NCBI RefSeq assembly: GCF_016086655.4
Contig: NC_052142.2
Coordinates: 4,902,422 to 4,966,421, forward strand
Length of the DNA: 64,000 bases
Source of the DNA: Lepeophtheirus salmonis
Lineage: Eukaryota; Arthropoda; Copepoda; Siphonostomatoida; Caligidae
Direction of reading: 5' to 3'
Shown: piece after piece, positions 35,895 through 46,330 of the stretch
Numbering within the stretch: position 1 is the first letter of the stretch
Layout of the letters: each line of letters opens with the position of its first letter
Notes under the pieces: model-generated
Seen by the model: only the letters and a program-made list of their open reading frames with translations
Told to the model about the DNA's origin: nothing
Databases searched by the model: none
Position numbers and translations under genes: made by a program

Positions 35895-36578
35895 AACAGA
35901 GAGTTGGTGATTTGTTCTATCTGTCAGAAGGAAATACAGAAGGACAACTTTAATGATCACAAAGTTAAACTCCATAAGAATGACCCCAGCTGCAAGTATC
36001 AAGTGAAAATTGATGATAAGAAGCAGAAAACATTGAACTTTGCTGTTAAGAAAACTTCCTCTGCTACATCCTCATCCTCAGTCACTGCCTCCTCCTGTCC
36101 CGATGACCCTGCTCCAGTTGAGGCCTTACTGCCTGAACCAAGATCTGAAAAGTCCGTTTCTGCTGAAGAGAAAGTTACTGCAGACACAGAAAATAATGGC
36201 AACTCATCAAATTACCCCAGCGGACGGATTTCTCATGGAATAAGACTTCCTAATCTCCATATCGGGCCAATCTTCTCTCCTGAGCAGCTCTCTGTAGTCA
36301 TTAACAACAATATTCCCTCTGCAGAGAACTCTGAGACTAGCAACAATGTCCAGGGAGGTGAGAAGAGCAAGACTGAGGAGATGGAGTTTGTGGACGGAGG
36401 CCTAGAGTACCCTGTCGTCTTCACGAGCCAGCTGGGTGACCCGATACTTACCGGGCGGGAGCTAAAGCGGAAGGACATCCAGACCAGAACCAGAGTTGAG
36501 ACTGAGCGGGAAACTGTGTCATGGTATATTATAATCTCGTTCATTATCTTCATCCGTTATTATTTTAAAAATATTTAA
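35865..36578 (+). CDS. Zinc-finger N-terminal exon of hAT-type protein
   Basis: This is the longest uninterrupted frame in the window (237 codons) and lies inside the 2-kb hAT element. Residues 17-37 form a C-x2-C-x11-H-x4-H finger (ICSICQKE...NFNDHKVKLH). They are followed by KKQKTLNFAVKK and a serine-rich stretch, an arrangement common at the N-termini of hAT transposases. The remaining acidic and polar region has no catalytic motif. The sequence is GC-richer than its surroundings until about 36520, where ATG/gtatat (GT at 36524) could be a splice donor. After that the frame becomes hydrophobic and AT-rich. I infer an intact first exon whose downstream exons were deleted. Confidence 0.65.
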   Translation: MYHGKRKTHFNRELVICSICQKEIQKDNFNDHKVKLHKNDPSCKYQVKIDDKKQKTLNFAVKKTSSATSSSSVTASSCPDDPAPVEALLPEPRSEKSVSAEEKVTADTENNGNSSNYPSGRISHGIRLPNLHIGPIFSPEQLSVVINNNIPSAENSETSNNVQGGEKSKTEEMEFVDGGLEYPVVFTSQLGDPILTGRELKRKDIQTRTRVETERETVSWYIIISFIIFIRYYFKNI

Positions 36579-36909
36579 GGAGGTTTAAATTGTTTGACTT
36601 AGTTGTATAGTTCAAAAATTTTCTCTCATTCTTGCACCGTGCACTTTATACTCCATTATACTCCTTCTTTTATGAATAGGTCGGCATTGACTTTCCGTCT
36701 AGAGTTTTTCCTTTTCATTTTATTTTTCCCAATGTTTGCCTGAAGAAAATAATGGTCAGACAGTCCATTGGACGATATTCTTGCAAGATTTAATCTATGC
36801 TGTAGCATTTGCCCTGTTTAAATATCCCACGTTCACCACTGAAAATCAACCGTTCACCCTTGTAAAGCGGACCGAAAAATCTTCCTGACATACGGCACTG
36901 ATGATAGTG

Positions 36910-37611
36910 TTTGTATTCTAAAAGAAATCAGGTCAAAGTGTTGCTATTCTCTTCAGCCTATGAGCAAAACAAGTGATATGCAACATAATTGGAAAATGTT
37001 GTTTAAGGTTTTCGGGTGCTTTAATACAATATGAAGCTCCGCTGGTAATGAAAACCTTCAGTCTTTCGCCTCTGAAATAAGAGACAAGAACGTTGCTGAT
37101 ACTTTTTACAACAACACTTGTAATCATTGGATACCTTCCAAATTAATGAGATAAGGACGACCCAAAAAATAATCATATAAAGAACCAACCAACACTGCAG
37201 TCGTGGACCGCTGTCGAGTGTCAGTAGTTTCCTCCAATGCAAGAAATATATCCTTCCCCTCAAGTTTTTTAAAATCTTGGTCAACAGTACTTTACTTTGA
37301 GACTCCATTCACTTAGTGATTGAGAAGCGAGAGGGAATTACTTTTCCAATGTAAATATTCATAAACTTAACAAAATTTGGATGATCAACGATATGGAGTG
37401 GAATAATACAGGAGACAAGCCTTTTTGTTATATCTTCTGTAAAATTGGAATATTCATAGTTGGAATTAATTATATGAATTGTATACAGTTTCAAATTCCT
37501 TTCATGAATTTGGGTTTTACTGTGTTGTTCTACTTTGAACATTTTCTGGGCTATAGTTCTATAATTACAAAGATGGCATACAAAAATATTGAATCCTTGT
37601 CGTAACTCCAT
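36910..37611 (-). mobile_element. hAT-family transposase fragment (copy 3 of 3)
   Basis: The minus-strand frame 37611-37309 begins with a BED-like finger (FVCHLCNYRT...HSKTQIHE) and continues FTEDITKRLVSCIIPLHIVD and FVKFMNIYIGK. Further runs in other frames read IFLALEETTDTRQRSTTAVL, then GRPYLINLE, then ERLKVFITSGASYCIKA and a HITCFAHRLKRIATL block. This gives the N-terminal two thirds of the same transposase family as 14.2 and 33.5 kb. It is oriented towards copy 2 and ends beside the right target duplication of the 2-kb hAT. Confidence 0.78.
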
Positions 37612-40172
37612 ATATTTTTAAATAAATTATCAGCGATCAAGTAATATTTATCAATTAAATTACACTTTAAAAGCTATTATATAAATATTAAATAATTTTG
37701 AAATACAATATTGTTGATTAATTTTATATTTGTTCTTATTTTAAACAAACTATACTTTCTTCAATGGAAAAATAACTAATATTGGAATGGTAAGTACAAT
37801 GAAAAAAGCATTTGAATAAACACAATTGATTTTTTTTTTTTTTTTTGAAAATATATGTATTAGTGGTATTATACAATAACATTTTTTTTATTTTAACATG
37901 CGTAAAGGAAGACTACAAACTATCAAATTAACATAAGATCTATTTTTAACTACTACAGTAAACAATTTCATTTATGTTTATATGAAATTCGAGTAAATAT
38001 ATGACATGAATAAAAATTTCAATAACGTTTTCATAATTTGTTTGTCTCAACGATGACAATATAAATTATTTATGGTGTTTCACAATATTGAATCCGATTC
38101 TTGGTAATAACAATTTTTCAATTAAGAAGAACTAATTATTAAAGGTATGAACGCAAATTATGTTTAAAAAAAAGTATTGATGACTTAGGATTCGATAGAT
38201 AAACTGTAAACAGCAGTTTCTTGTGCATAAGATCAACACTCTCCATACCTTAGTTCAGAGCATTACCATTATACATGAATTACTAGATATATGGATGAGT
38301 GGAAATTTTTTAAGTCAACGAAATCTCAGAACCTCACCTTTTTCTATTAATAATAACGAAGGAAAAATATGTTAACTGTTTAATAGTCCTTCATAAATAC
38401 ATTGAATGATGACATAAATAAATAGTTTTATTTGAATTTTTAAACAAGGAGTGAGATACAAGTCTTACATTGGAATATTTTTGATTTATAAAATTAATGT
38501 AAATATTTATAAACAATATAAATATAACTGACTATAATTATCAGTATAAATCTTCTAAATTCATTTTAGACAAAATTTTGTAATAGTCTATTTCTTTTAA
38601 AAAATAGAAACCATGTACAGGAATAGTTGTATATTGTAAAATTGGAAAAGTTTCTTGAAAAAATGTTAAAGAGCTCCTTTTCATCGATTTCCTAGCAAAA
38701 ATGGAGAGCCTTGAAAGTAATAATTTATGTAATGTTTTATATAATAAAATTAAAAATTAAATTATTAAAAAAAACTTTATTGTACAATAACTGTCACACA
38801 CAACCAACATGAAATTTTAACAATATAACAATTGAATTAATATAATATTAACGGTTTTTAAAATTACAATACCCTTCATTTAATTGGACTCTATCCCATT
38901 GCTACGATCTTTTATAATAGGTATCCATATTTCTCAGTAGTTGGATACTGAATTGGCATCTAACTTTCTTGAAATATTGATGAAGCAAAGTCACGGTAAG
39001 TTTCTTAATAACTATATGGAGTTCGAGCAAGCAATTAAATTGAACAGTCACAGTGTCCATTATTTTAGAGGAAGATTTCAGAAACACTAAATCTAAAATG
39101 TATTAATCATCTTAATACAATACTTCAAATTAAGAAGCTCATAAATAACATAATTTGATAACCTTCAGAATGGACTTTTCGTTTTTCCTTAACCTTTAAT
39201 TCTATACTATTTGAAAAAGTTGTAATGCCAAATTTAAATTATTAGGAGATTATTAATCAATACCTTGCGACTCATAAAATATATTAATATGAGGCTTATG
39301 CCGAGTCAATAATGAATCAACAGTAAAGGAAACGACAAAAGGAGTTGCCATATGAACGTTGGGTTTTAAAAGGTCTTCGGGTCAAAGAATCAAAGTAAGG
39401 TTTGGAATGAATGGGATAAGGAAAATGACTTAGGGGTAGTCATTGACAGGCTGATTTCATTTGTGGGGAGGAAACCCATCCCTCCGAACCACTGGGAAAT
39501 ACCTATAACTCTATAAGGCTATATATGAATAGAATATGACATATCTTCGTACGTTTATGATGATAACTCTCCCTCAAAAATAGCAACGCCTTTGACCATA
39601 TATAAAAATATCGTAGATATAATCCTATAAGTTGAAATATGTAAATTAGGAAAACTCGTTGAATAATTATCCTGAAATGTATCCACCAACATAGATTATT
39701 ACATCCTTTATTGATGCAATTTATGGTCAGAATGGCCCATCCAAATTAATGAGGGATCAGATTGGTGTTTTTCATTTTCCTCTCATTAAAGTCATTCCCT
39801 AAGGAGGGTGATATCCTCCACCACTATAACTAAGGAAATACACTTGCTATTTCGGAGTAAAATTTGACATCTTGAATCCCATATGACGACAATGAAATAG
39901 ATACTTATTAACCTAGTGATTTAAGGAAGAAATAAGGACTCCCGAAGACTTGCTGCTGTTCAGGAACTGATTCCTGATTTGTGTTTTCTTTCTTTCTACC
40001 TCTCTCAGAGCTGCTCACAGCTAATCTAATAAAACTTCATGAGAGCTAAGCTGCTCTACTCTCAAACATTCTTCAAATTGCGATGGTTACCACGTTAATT
40101 TTCGGTTTGTTTTTTTATCATACTGGCAGGACATAGAATATTCATCAATGCTCATAATCATATGAAGCGACA
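37612..40172. other. Wnt intron sequence, nothing else recognised
   Basis: About 2.5 kb of AT-rich sequence contains no gene signature. The 61-codon frame at 38902-39087 is unrecognised. Confidence 0.5.
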
Positions 40173-40430
40173 AACACTATCGTTCTATTGAAATTTCAGT
40201 TTGTTCCTGCTGTACTGAGCTTTACAGTTTTCCTCGCACTCTCCAACGGATCGACCTTAGACTACCTGCCCGAATCCTCGCAGTGGTTTGTCGTAGCACA
40301 GCCAACCACCTCTTCTCCTGCCACGTCCTAGAGCATAATGAAGTGGAAATCGCTACTTTTGCCTAGTATTTTGCTAATGCTTTTTCCGTCAATCCCAGAG
40401 TTTTGTCCAATATGAATAATCCATCATATC
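40173..40430. repeat. Dispersed repeat, copy 2 (first copy at 25998-26262)
   Basis: This is homologous over about 250 bp, in the same orientation, to 25998-26262. It is somewhat GC-richer than its surroundings. It may be the remnant of a coding element on the minus strand. Confidence 0.7.
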
Positions 40431-41487
40431 TAATGTTATTATATTTCATAACGGAGAATTAAGGGTCATTCTTGCATTGGAAGTGTTATCGTGTTTGTTT
40501 ATTTTTCTTTTATTTTAATATATATTATATTGGTGATCAGTATTATATCATTTTAAAATATTCTTCCCATTTTTTCCACAAAGACACTTTTCCTTTTTTC
40601 TCCATTCCATTCCACATTGACATTTTTTCCTCATACCGTTTTAAATAAATATAATTTAAAAAAAGTATATATATAGAAGAATTCCTCGAAAAGTTGACTT
40701 CATTACATAATAAAAATATAAATTTATTTTTCAACCACATGAATTGTTCTATATATACTTTTGATACAAAATAAAAGATGTATAAATTACATGAAGTATT
40801 TTACTTATTTTTATCAATTACTAAACCTAGTAATACTAAAATTAGGAAGTGTTGCTTGGATTATCTATTTTACAATCATTCCATGAACTATTATGTCTTA
40901 CGCCATTACTTAATGTAATAAATTATGATCAAGCAAATCATATACAAAAAAGGTACTGTAAATTTAGGTAACAAACAGATCCACAATTAAGATGATAAGC
41001 TAAGTACAACAAGTGAGGTATCATTCGTTTATAAATGATTGAACATACACTACAATAACTTAAATTATCAAGATTTCATTCCACTGCACAAGAGATTATT
41101 TTTGTAATTTTCAAAAACATTTAGAAGATTTATATAAATCGTAGGCAGGGAATGTATCAATATATATTGTCATGTTAAAGTTGCCTATTTAGTATATTAT
41201 GTAGCATACAAGAAAAAAAAAGAGCGCCGCAAACTGTTTTGCACTCCTCAGTGAACCAATCTTAACACTGAGGATTTTGGAGGAGTTACCTTCTATATTA
41301 TTAACGAAAAATTTGTCTTTTAGCCGACACCTAATTACTCCAAGCAATGCTAGATACTACTGCTAGTATAAGTAATAAAAGTTACTTATTAAGTCGATAA
41401 ATTACAAGTCATTTAATGTATCAAAAACTAATAATAATAATCAAGTATAAAACATATTTTTGAATAAAAAAACTCTGTAGAATGATC
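40431..41487. other. Wnt intron sequence, nothing else recognised
   Basis: AT-rich sequence with a small stem-loop near 41250-41275 (CCTCAGTG / CACTGAGG, 12-nt loop). No gene is seen. Confidence 0.45.
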
Positions 41488-41585
41488 TGGTGGCAAGATG
41501 TCTAGTGGCTAAAGTGCTTGCGTTACGATTCCTGTAATAGTACCAGGGTATATCTAACAGAAAACTGTTGCAGGCAGTATATGTA
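41488..41585 (+). repeat. tRNA-like short repeat (SINE-type), copy 1
   Basis: GATGTCTAGTGGCTAAAGTG resembles a tRNA D-arm/A-box, and TTACGATTCC sits where a B-box would lie. The body, including GCTTGCGT...AAGATT-like and CAGGGT(A/T)TATCTAA islands, recurs at 41985-42100. It looks like a tRNA-derived SINE rather than a functional tRNA, since no complete cloverleaf can be folded. Confidence 0.45.
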
Positions 41586-41984
41586 TCATTTTTAATAAAT
41601 TTAAGCGTGTGGAAATCCTTTTTTAAGAATCTCAATGGAAACATACTTGGTTTTGAAAGGCATATTGTAGTTTAGATTCATAAACCAACGAAGAGATGGT
41701 AACTTTGTCTGGTACAACAATATTCCAAAAAATAAAATAATTTTGCCGTCATTGACTAAAAAAGAAAAGATTTTTAGTGTGAGGATGCTAGTAAATTAAT
41801 AGTAATGACCCGATTTTATTCGAAAGATGAGTTGTCCAGTGACCATCAATTGATAACTGTTGATCTAGACAACTAGAAAATAATATTTTTGGAAAATATC
41901 TTAAATTTATTTTGATAATTTCAATCCTTTAACAAAATAATAAATTATATTTATGATATTGTATAAATTTACAAAAATTGTGCT

Positions 41985-42100
41985 CGATGGAATAGCCAAG
42001 CAGCGAGTTGTCTTGAAGCAAAAATGCTTGCGTCAAGATTATCTTATAGGTATCAGGGTTTATCTAAAACTGGTGCAGTAAAAGTGTCTTTTTAATTAAT
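41985..42100 (+). repeat. tRNA-like short repeat (SINE-type), copy 2
   Basis: AATAGCCAAGCAGCGAGTTG, then AAAATGCTTGCGTCAAGATT and GGTATCAGGGTTTATCTAAA correspond to copy 1 at 41488-41585. It is followed by an AT-rich tail. Confidence 0.45.
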
Positions 42101-42109
42101 TAAAAAAGT

Positions 42110-42967
42110 TATAAAATGTATTCTCTGCAATGAAAAATCCTCAAAAAATTTATGTACAATTAGAGTATATACCATCTTGCTGGGAGGAGGGACTTAGCGA
42201 TGATTTCATGTAGTTTTTTTTCGCAAAGCCAGTCATACATTAGTAAAAAGTGAAGGAGCAAGTTTATGATATTATAATGGCTTGGTATCAGTAGATATGC
42301 CGTTACTCAGGATTACAATGGGCTTGCTTTGGCATAAGCTCATTGATATTTTCATAAATATTTATTTATAATCGTAATTTGAATAAGATATAATTGCCTA
42401 CGGTATTTTACTTTACAACTTATAATTATTTTAATAATATTATAAAAATTAAAATAGATGAAATAAATCTGAACTCCCTTTTTAAAATTCACAAATAAAT
42501 ATCACATAAGATTAATGTCAATGAAAAATGAGATAAAAAAGAAAAATGGTGGATATGGTGGGTGTTCAGATATTGCTGAACAATAATTATAAATTTGTAT
42601 TGTATAATCAAATAGTCTGATGAAAGCTTAAGTATTTTAAGATATTTATTATTTAAGAAAGTTTCTCCAAAGTGGAAATAGTATTTCTTTATCGTATTAA
42701 TTGATATCGTCGAAAAAAATTATTGATCGATAGTTCAAGCATGCAAAGTTTGTGTACATAGTCGTATATTTATAAACGAGATTAATACTAAAAAATGAAG
42801 ATAAAGTTCGAAAAAATTATGTAGCTAGTTTCTCAATTACAACATCTGGAACAGCATTATCTGAAAACCCCACCGTTCGACAACTGGTAAATAGGAGGAG
42901 AAAAAAAGGCACAAAATTTTATTTGTTTACGCTGTAAAAAGTTACATCTGAATAAAAATAATCTTAC
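42110..42967. other. Wnt intron sequence, nothing else recognised
   Basis: AT-rich sequence begins with the donor site of the WNCST exon (minus strand). No other feature is seen. Confidence 0.5.
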
Positions 42968-43265
42968 CTCTAATCAATATATTGTTCCCTTGTCTCTTAC
43001 TTCGATATATTCTTTGATTAACATGTGTAACAAAATCAATGTCAAAGATTGTTTTATTTCGATTTACAATCAATTCCTTTTGATTTTTAGTATTATGACT
43101 TCCCAATTCTTTTTCAATAAATTGAAAATTTTGCTTCAGAATATCTTCTAAGGTTGAACAATTCCAACGACGTGACTGGAATTGATGTTGGCACTCATCT
43201 ACTGCCCTAACAGCACCGAGACGAACCGAATCCATAAAATTCGGATTTTTTTTACAAAATTTTAT
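42968..43265 (-). CDS. Wnt4: Wnt4-type Wnt protein, internal exon (RRWNCST block)
   Basis: Ninety-nine full codons begin IKFCKKNPNFMDSVRLGA and contain DECQHQFQSRRWNCST, the hallmark N-terminal Wnt block. The acceptor is ATTTTGCAG (43266-43274 region, minus strand), entered in phase 0. The donor is AGAG/gtaagat at 42967, leaving one base of a Glu codon. After WNCSTLEDI the sequence leaves the conserved Wnt fold and continues for about 57 residues of charged, Asn-rich sequence with a glycosylation sequon (NKT). It also contains RSKR, which fits the furin consensus R-x-K/R-R. Vertebrate Wnt4 goes almost directly to the GTREAAF block here. The upstream signal-peptide exon was not found on the minus strand up to 64000. 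Confidence 0.95.
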
Positions 43266-43800
43266 CTGCAAAATAATTAAATTTGTATGTATATGTACAT
43301 AGATGCAATTGTATAAATATTTCCCTTCAATTTAGCATGCAAATTATAGCAACAAAAATATTCATCAATTCATGCTAGTAATTATAAATAATGCTATATT
43401 ACATATCTTATAAATAGAAATATTGATATATGTAGTCACATTATGTACCGTATAATATAAGGGATATTCTACAACTAATGTTCACAAAAATATGAACTGT
43501 TAAGCCAATGTCAGGTGATTTATTTCAATTAAATTTATTATTAAAGTTAGAAGTGTCAACAGTATCCTACAACTTCAACGTGTAGTCAAGAAAAAACGTG
43601 ACTTTCCAACGGTTGTTATTAATGAATGAATTTAAAAAATAACTAATATGTACTTATATTTATAATAAATTGCGTTCCCCTTAGACAAGGAATAGAGTTG
43701 TAGAAAGTATGACCTCCTGGTAAGATTGAAAAAAACTGGAAAATGACGTAGTTATTTTGACAATTTAAAGAATGTTTGAGAGAAAATCAGCTTAGTTCCA

Positions 43801-43970
43801 ATGACATTATACTAGATTAACTGCGAGCAGCTATGACATGAAGGGAATACACAAAGAAAAATCCCACCCCATAATAATTAGTAAGGACATAAGTTGGAAT
43901 TACTCCGATGTCGATGCTTAATTTTACTCTTATTTCAAGAATAACACTTATAACTCCATAACAAATTATC
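43801..43970 (-). repeat. LTR-like fragment, related to 44345-44490
   Basis: Islands GAGCAGCTATGACATGAAG, AAGGACATAAGTTGGAATTA and TCGATGCTTAATTTTACTCT correspond in order to CAAGCAGCTACGAGATGAAG, AAGGACATGGGCAAGAATTA and TGATCTTCAATTACACTTTT at 44371-44480. The second copy lies in the LTR of the gypsy relic, so this is probably a separate LTR fragment of the same family. Confidence 0.5.
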
Positions 43971-44344
43971 TTTGATGAGCATGCACAAAAGTTATTACTT
44001 TATAATGAGATGTTTTCTCTTCAAAAATCAATATAAATTGTTACAATGTCACCTTTTTGGTTTTTTTTTTCGCATATCGGTCGCTATGTTCTATAACATT
44101 ATCAAGGCTCTTTTTTCACTCACTCCCCCCCCTAAGTAAGATTTATTTTTTCTATCAGTACAATAGTTATGAAATAAAAAGAGTTAATTGAAAACAATTG
44201 TATAATGGTTGTCATAAAGAATTATAAGAACTGTTTTATGGATTATTATTCAATAACATAAAATATGTAGATAAATCCAAAGAAACATTTTAATTGCTTA
44301 ATAATATGACTTACCAGTATAGCAAGAAAAATTAACTAAAAATT

Positions 44345-44645
44345 AACGGGGGCATACCTAATCATTATATTAGCTCCAAGCAGCTACGAGATGAAGCATT
44401 AACCACAAATCTCACTCTGTAACATGCAAGGACATGGGCAAGAATTACTCCAATATTGATCTTCAATTACACTTTTAGTTGAACAAGGACTTAAACTTAA
44501 AGCACAGTTTTCTATACTTTTAAATAAACAAGACTTGGACAACGTGCGAGTAATAATTTCAAAGTAATACTGATTTATTGATAGAAATATCTCACTAAAT
44601 ACTCAAACATTAGTGATGAAACAGAAATGGTTTGGGAATACTACA
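44345..44645 (-). repeat. Putative 3' LTR of the Ty3/gypsy relic
   Basis: On the minus strand a purine tract (AAAGGGGGAG, 44656-44647) is followed by TGTAGTATTCCC, a plausible LTR start at 44645. An AATAAA occurs at 44579-44574. The far end was not fixed; the lower boundary is set by the extent of similarity to 43801-43970. Confidence 0.5.
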
Positions 44646-46330
44646 ACTCCCCCTTTGAAGCTTTTAAGTCCTAAAACGATGCAACTTTTGAGGTTTGCCC
44701 TGACTTCGGCTGATGTATTTTCTAGATTTTTAATACGACGTTTCTTTAAGAATTTTGGTTTCTCAAGTAAGTTGCTCCATTCGTTCCATGGACAATATAG
44801 GAGCTCCTGTTTTCCCCTACTAATTAGATGATGCCCATAGTATCCCATTATCTTGTAATTTGATTTTGAACTTTTAATTAAATTCACACGTTTCAATTGA
44901 GGCTGGAGTATTAATCTTCCATCTCTCTTGCCTTTAGATTTCTCGTTGAATACTTGTCATACATTTGCCGAATCCTTAAATTTATAATCCCTAATACGAT
45001 CGTTTTGGGATTTATGCGCAGGAATTAATTTTCTCATTTTCCTTCCTAAAAACCATTCTGCTGGCGATTGTCCATCTTGTTTGGGAATATTTCACCATAG
45101 CAATAAAGCACTCTGAAAGTTGTCTATCTCCAACTTTCAATTTTTCGATTACTTTTTCACGAATCTTTTCATAGAATTAAGAGCACAGCTTGTGATTTTG
45201 AATTGCTTTGGGGACTATGAGCTATAGATGTATCATGGATTATATTAGAACTTTCACAAAATTCCTTAAACACTACAAACTTATACTGTGGTACACCGCC
45301 CTCCTAATTCTATTTGGTTTATCAAAAATCAACATATGACTTTTAAGATAATTGAATATATCTTCTGAGCATTATGATCTTTTATATTGTGTAAATGATG
45401 CCCACCCACTGTATCTATCAACGTATACATGAAAAAAAACGGCTATAATATTCAAAGAGCTCTGCTGAAGTAGATTCGTATGGACGAAAACACTTCATTT
45501 TTCAGACAAAAACGCTTATCTGACTTCATCAGTGGTTCCTCGGTTAGACTTGCACTGTAGTTTTGACATTGTTCACATACATGAACTACCTGCTTCATCT
45601 CATTCGAGAATCCTGGCCAATAAAAAAAAGATCTAATCCTCTCCACTATTCTATTCATTCCTCGATGACTGCTGTGGACACTTTGGATACATGATCCCAG
45701 ACTCTTGATTATAGATTTACATAATATTATTGAGGAATTTTCTTGAAAGTATCTTTTATCATCAGATATACAATGAGATTTACCTTTGATACAATCAATT
45801 TCAAACGTTAAGGTAGCTAATTTATCCATTAACCTTTGTAATCTAGGGCTATCATTAGAAATCAATATATTTACCGTTAATTATTATTATTAATGGTTAA
45901 TGATCCGTAAATACGCTTAAACTTCTCCTTAGTAGGTAAATTTTTGCCGATTTGCCATTCCAAAGTAGGATTTTAAATCAGAAATATGCTCAGGAGGAGA
46001 AAAACTCTTATTACTGATACTTTCGATGGATCCGCTCGAATACCATACATATTTCATAACTTGATTAAAGTTTTCCTCAAACTCCTCTCAATCCTTTCCC
46101 TAACCCATTATATTGTGTTAACTACTTAAGAAAATATTATTGATCCACCTAAAGGTCATACATTTATTACGTCCAGTTGACAGGGAGGGGGGTACCAATT
46201 TTAAAGATTTTTCACTATGAGGGTTAGGGACAATGCCGAGTTCACTAAATGCAGAAATTATCAATGCTTCACTGATGAAAAAAATCTTTTAATATGAAGT
46301 ATATTAGCAGAAGCATCCCTCAGGAGACTG
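44646..46330 (-). mobile_element. Ty3/gypsy retrotransposon pol relic
   Basis: In minus-strand order, across several frames, I can read the end of the reverse transcriptase (GIRADPSKVSVIR, PPEHISDLKSYFGMA, near 46030-45950). The RNase H end and integrase zinc finger follow in the long frame 45865-45452 (IKGKSHCISDD; SHRGMNRIVERIRSFFYWPG; HVCEQCQN, an H2C2 finger). Next come the integrase core (VDRYSGWASF near 45400; FKEFCESSNIIHDTS and HSPQSNSKSQA near 45250-45180), then QDGQSPAEWFLGRKMRKL near 45050. The C-terminal part is frame 44896-44603, ending in a KSFKGGVVV segment over the polypurine tract. Frameshifts and stops make it dead. The 5' half and 5' LTR were not identified. Confidence 0.85.

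Larger units (their letters stand above)
34901..36900 (+). mobile_element. hAT element of exactly 2,000 bp with TIRs and 8-bp target duplication
   Basis: The ends CAGGGCCGTACGTCAG (34901-34916) and, on the minus strand, CAGTGCCGTATGTCAG (36900-36885) form 16-bp terminal inverted repeats with two mismatches. They have the CAG-G start typical of hAT elements. They are flanked by ATTATAGT (34893-34900) and ATGATAGT (36901-36908), an 8-bp target duplication with one mismatch. Subterminal AGCGGACC words occur near both ends. The interior holds one 237-codon frame with a zinc finger (35865-36578) and a nested inverted/direct repeat array upstream of it, but no transposase catalytic core. It is therefore a deleted or non-autonomous copy that keeps the first exon. 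Confidence 0.85.

Noticed and set aside
41488..42100. Functional tRNA genes.
   Set aside because: Only the A-box-like part is convincing; no full cloverleaf with paired acceptor stem can be drawn, so a SINE-type repeat is the better explanation.
44613..44831. Plus-strand 72-codon frame.
   Set aside because: It is antisense to the C-terminal part of the gypsy pol relic, which has recognisable blocks.
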